6,496 nt of DNA from NCBI GenBank assembly GCA_030527765.1, contig JAUNAE010000215.1, forward strand, positions 1 through 6,496, given 5' to 3'. The DNA is from Eubacteriales bacterium. Lineage in GTDB: Bacteria > Bacillota_A > Clostridia > Lachnospirales > Lachnospiraceae. The notes beneath the pieces are model-generated. The model had not been told where the DNA came from and searched no databases. It saw only the letters and a list, made by a program, of their open reading frames with translations. Positions 5,169 through 6,496 of this stretch are shown in pieces. The stretch's first letter is position 1. Each line of letters opens with the position of its first letter. A program made the translations under genes and the position numbers.

Positions 5169-6029
5169 ATGATTAACAATAAAAACAGATATTCCACAAG
5201 GGAGGAGCGTGTTGAGATCTTCGAGGATACACTGGCATGGATCAGTGCAGATTCGATACTCTCTGCGTCTGTTGTGGAAGCGAAGAAGAATACGAAAGTA
5301 TATTATGAGGATGATTATCCTCAATTTGATGTGAAAGCGGTCAGGGAAGAACTGATTGCTGTAACAAGAGATCGTTCCTATCAGGCAGCTATGAGATTGG
5401 CCAGAGAAAACCCTGGTAAAAAGATTGCGGTCATGAATTTTGCCAATGCATTTCATGCAGGAGGTGGGGTTACCAGAGGCGCAAGTGCTCAGGAAGAGTG
5501 TTTATGTCGTTGTTCCACTTTGTATCCATTGCTTTACAGAAGAAGCCTGAGGGATTCCTATTATAAACACCATCATGATCTGAATACGTCAAAAGCTTCT
5601 GACTCTTTGATCTACACGGAGGGTGTTGTAATCTGTAAGACCGATGATGATCATCCTAAACGCATGGTTCAGGAAGATTGGGTAAAAGTAGATGTAATTA
5701 CTATTGCTGCACCAGATCTTCGCACCAAGTCTAATATGTATGCTGCAATCGTGGGCAATGGTTCCTTTATGAATAATGCGGAACTTTTTGGCTATCATGT
5801 GAAACGTGCGATTCATATGCTTACCGTAGCAGCCAGCAAAGGTGCTGATATTCTGGTGCTTGGGGCATTTGGCTGCGGAGCATTCCAGAACGATCCTTCA
5901 GTGGTGGCCAGAGCATATAAAGTTGCACTGGAGGAATTCCCGAAAGTATTTGATAAGATCGAATTTGCAGTGTATTGCTCTCCAAGAGATCAGAGAAACT
6001 ACGATGAATTTCATAAGATACTGGGTTAA
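5169..6029 (+). CDS. PARG-type macrodomain protein, TIGR02452 family
   Basis: 286 aa. Start ATG 5169 lies behind AGGTGAGG (5157-5164), 19 bases after the XRE stop. It is a bacterial-type poly(ADP-ribose) glycohydrolase, expected to release ADP-ribose from ADP-ribosylated protein or nucleic acid. The signature GGG-x7-QEE is complete: G98-G100 and Q108-E110, with E110 (second Glu) the likely catalytic residue. Upstream NFANAFHAGG is the usual lead-in strand. GAFGCGAFQND (232-242) is the diphosphate-binding loop, and IAAPDLR (179-185) is another conserved strand. About 85 N-terminal residues form the accessory region typical of the microbial PARG domain. No key residue is missing and no signal peptide is seen. 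Whether the substrate is poly- or mono-ADP-ribose cannot be told. Placement beside an Rnl5 ligase and phosphoesterases points to repair or reversal of ADP-ribosylation damage. Confidence 0.92.
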   Translation: MINNKNRYSTREERVEIFEDTLAWISADSILSASVVEAKKNTKVYYEDDYPQFDVKAVREELIAVTRDRSYQAAMRLARENPGKKIAVMNFANAFHAGGGVTRGASAQEECLCRCSTLYPLLYRRSLRDSYYKHHHDLNTSKASDSLIYTEGVVICKTDDDHPKRMVQEDWVKVDVITIAAPDLRTKSNMYAAIVGNGSFMNNAELFGYHVKRAIHMLTVAASKGADILVLGAFGCGAFQNDPSVVARAYKVALEEFPKVFDKIEFAVYCSPRDQRNYDEFHKILG

Positions 6030-6051
6030 TGCTTTATAATTCCAGATAGGC

Positions 6052-6086
6052 GACAGCTTGTGAGTAATTGCAGGCTGTCTTTTTTT
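6052..6086 (+). terminator. Intrinsic terminator after the PARG gene
   Basis: GACAGCTT (6052-6059) pairs with AGGCTGTC (6072-6079), 8 bp with one G-U and a 12-base loop, followed directly by seven T (6080-6086). It sits 22 bases after the PARG stop and probably ends the operon transcript. Confidence 0.85.
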
Positions 6087-6285
6087 GACGAATTGGGCAG
6101 TCTCACAAACTTGATACTATCAGACGGCCATATGATACTTTTCGACCTGCATTTGAGATACCCGTGATACTTCCGGCTGATACAATGATTATGCTGGAAG
6201 TAGAAGAACAGCAGGACAACTTCATATTTTTTTAGTACGTTCACTGGCTGACATAATACTATTGTTGGAAAGAAAAGAACGACTG
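6087..6285 (+). other. Gene-free stretch between two terminators, with TGATAC repeats
   Basis: No supported open frame on either strand. TGATAC occurs four times in 72 bases (starting at 6112, 6133, 6165 and 6178). The first copy is part of an 11-base palindrome, TGATACTATCA (6112-6122). The last copy forms TGATACAAT (6178-6186), a good extended -10 promoter element (TGnTATAAT with one mismatch), although no -35 is evident. A transcript starting near 6193 would end at the terminator at 6286-6323, giving an RNA of roughly 130 bases. Confidence 0.35.
6178..6186 (+). promoter_or_regulatory. Candidate extended -10 promoter
   Basis: TGATACAAT fits the extended -10 form TGnTATAAT with one mismatch (C in place of T). 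There is no good -35 at normal spacing. It would drive a short RNA ending at the 6286-6323 terminator, or a leader for the gene starting at 6489. Confidence 0.3.
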
Positions 6286-6323
6286 AAGCTCCATTAGGAA
6301 TTAAACCTGATGGGGCTTTTTTT
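6286..6323 (+). terminator. Strong intrinsic terminator (or attenuator)
   Basis: A 13-bp stem, 6286-6298 with 6306-6318 (two G-U pairs, seven-base loop AATTAAA), is followed by a T-run to 6323. It is stronger than the terminator just after the PARG gene and has no gene immediately upstream. It therefore ends either a small RNA made from 6087-6285 or the leader of the gene at 6489. Confidence 0.85.
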
Positions 6324-6488
6324 ATGCCTGAAAATCTTTGATTTCCAGCCAAAGCCACAGGTCCGCCCTCGGATCTGGTGATGAGGAAGGAAATCATAAG
6401 GTTGATCAGACATATCAGTAAGGCACGTGCACCTCCGCACTTGGATTTGAAACCAGACAACAAGATTTCGAATTCAGGAGGAAAAGAG
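6324..6488 (+). other. Gap before the last gene; no clear feature
   Basis: A frame is open from 6342 to the right edge and includes GTG 6378 and ATG 6381 in phase with ATG 6489. However, neither upstream start has a good ribosome site, whereas ATG 6489 has a perfect one. I see no promoter that meets both -35 and -10 criteria here. Confidence 0.4.
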
Positions 6489-6496
6489 ATGTACGT
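6489..6496 (+). CDS. Start of a further gene (first codons only)
   Basis: ATG 6489 follows AGGAGG (6476-6481) at a 7-base spacing. Only Met-Tyr-Val can be read (the third codon begins GT), so no product can be named. The in-phase ATG 6381 is an alternative start that would add 36 residues but lacks a ribosome site. The first residues resemble the probable start of the small protein at the left edge, but two residues prove nothing. Confidence 0.6.

Noticed and set aside
6085..6118. TTGACG (6085-6090) with GATACT (6113-6118) as a promoter
   Set aside because: The spacing is 22 bases, too long for a standard promoter.
6026..6463. 145-codon open frame on the minus strand
   Set aside because: It starts at a TTG without a ribosome site, runs through both + strand terminators, and has no recognisable protein pattern.

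Overview
The window comes from a low-to-mid GC Gram-positive genome. It is most likely a gut Clostridia member of the Lachnospiraceae type. The evidence is strong AGGAGG-like Shine-Dalgarno sites, frequent TTG starts, AT-leaning codon use, and protein styles familiar from Lachnospiraceae accessory regions (an XRE regulator, calcineurin-like phosphoesterases, a TIGR02452-type protein). All supported genes are on the + strand. There is no integrase, transposase or phage structural gene in view, so whether this is a mobile island cannot be decided from the window.

Layout. Positions 1-230 are the 3' end of a small protein gene. Positions 231-488 are a 258-base gap rich in potential RNA stem-loops. 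Genes then run close together from 489 to 4053: an HTH protein (489-1052), an unknown 123-aa protein (1068-1439), a calcineurin-like phosphoesterase (1505-2260), an RNA ligase of the Rnl5/DraRnl (DRB0094) family (2278-3306), and an unknown 246-aa protein (3313-4053). A 171-base gap (4054-4224) can fold into a closed multi-branched RNA. A second group follows: a smaller phosphoesterase (4225-4812), an overlapping XRE regulator (4787-5149), and a PARG-type macrodomain protein (5169-6029) that ends at a clear intrinsic terminator. Positions 6087-6488 hold no convincing gene but contain a second, stronger terminator and a cluster of TGATAC repeats. The last eight bases are the start codon and first codons of another gene behind a perfect Shine-Dalgarno.

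Interpretation. The core looks like a nucleic-acid repair or damage-response module. The RNA ligase seals 3'-OH/5'-phosphate ends, the two phosphoesterases could heal damaged ends, and the PARG removes ADP-ribose from protein or nucleic acid. From memory, the same partners (DRB0094-type RNA ligase, a phosphatase/kinase, and a PARG-type macrodomain) lie together in the damage-induced DRB0094-DRB0100 locus of Deinococcus radiodurans. This suggests a conserved RNA-repair/ADP-ribose functional link, here in a Clostridia setting with extra unknown proteins and candidate structured RNAs. Individual enzyme calls rest on visible motifs. The joint function is inference.
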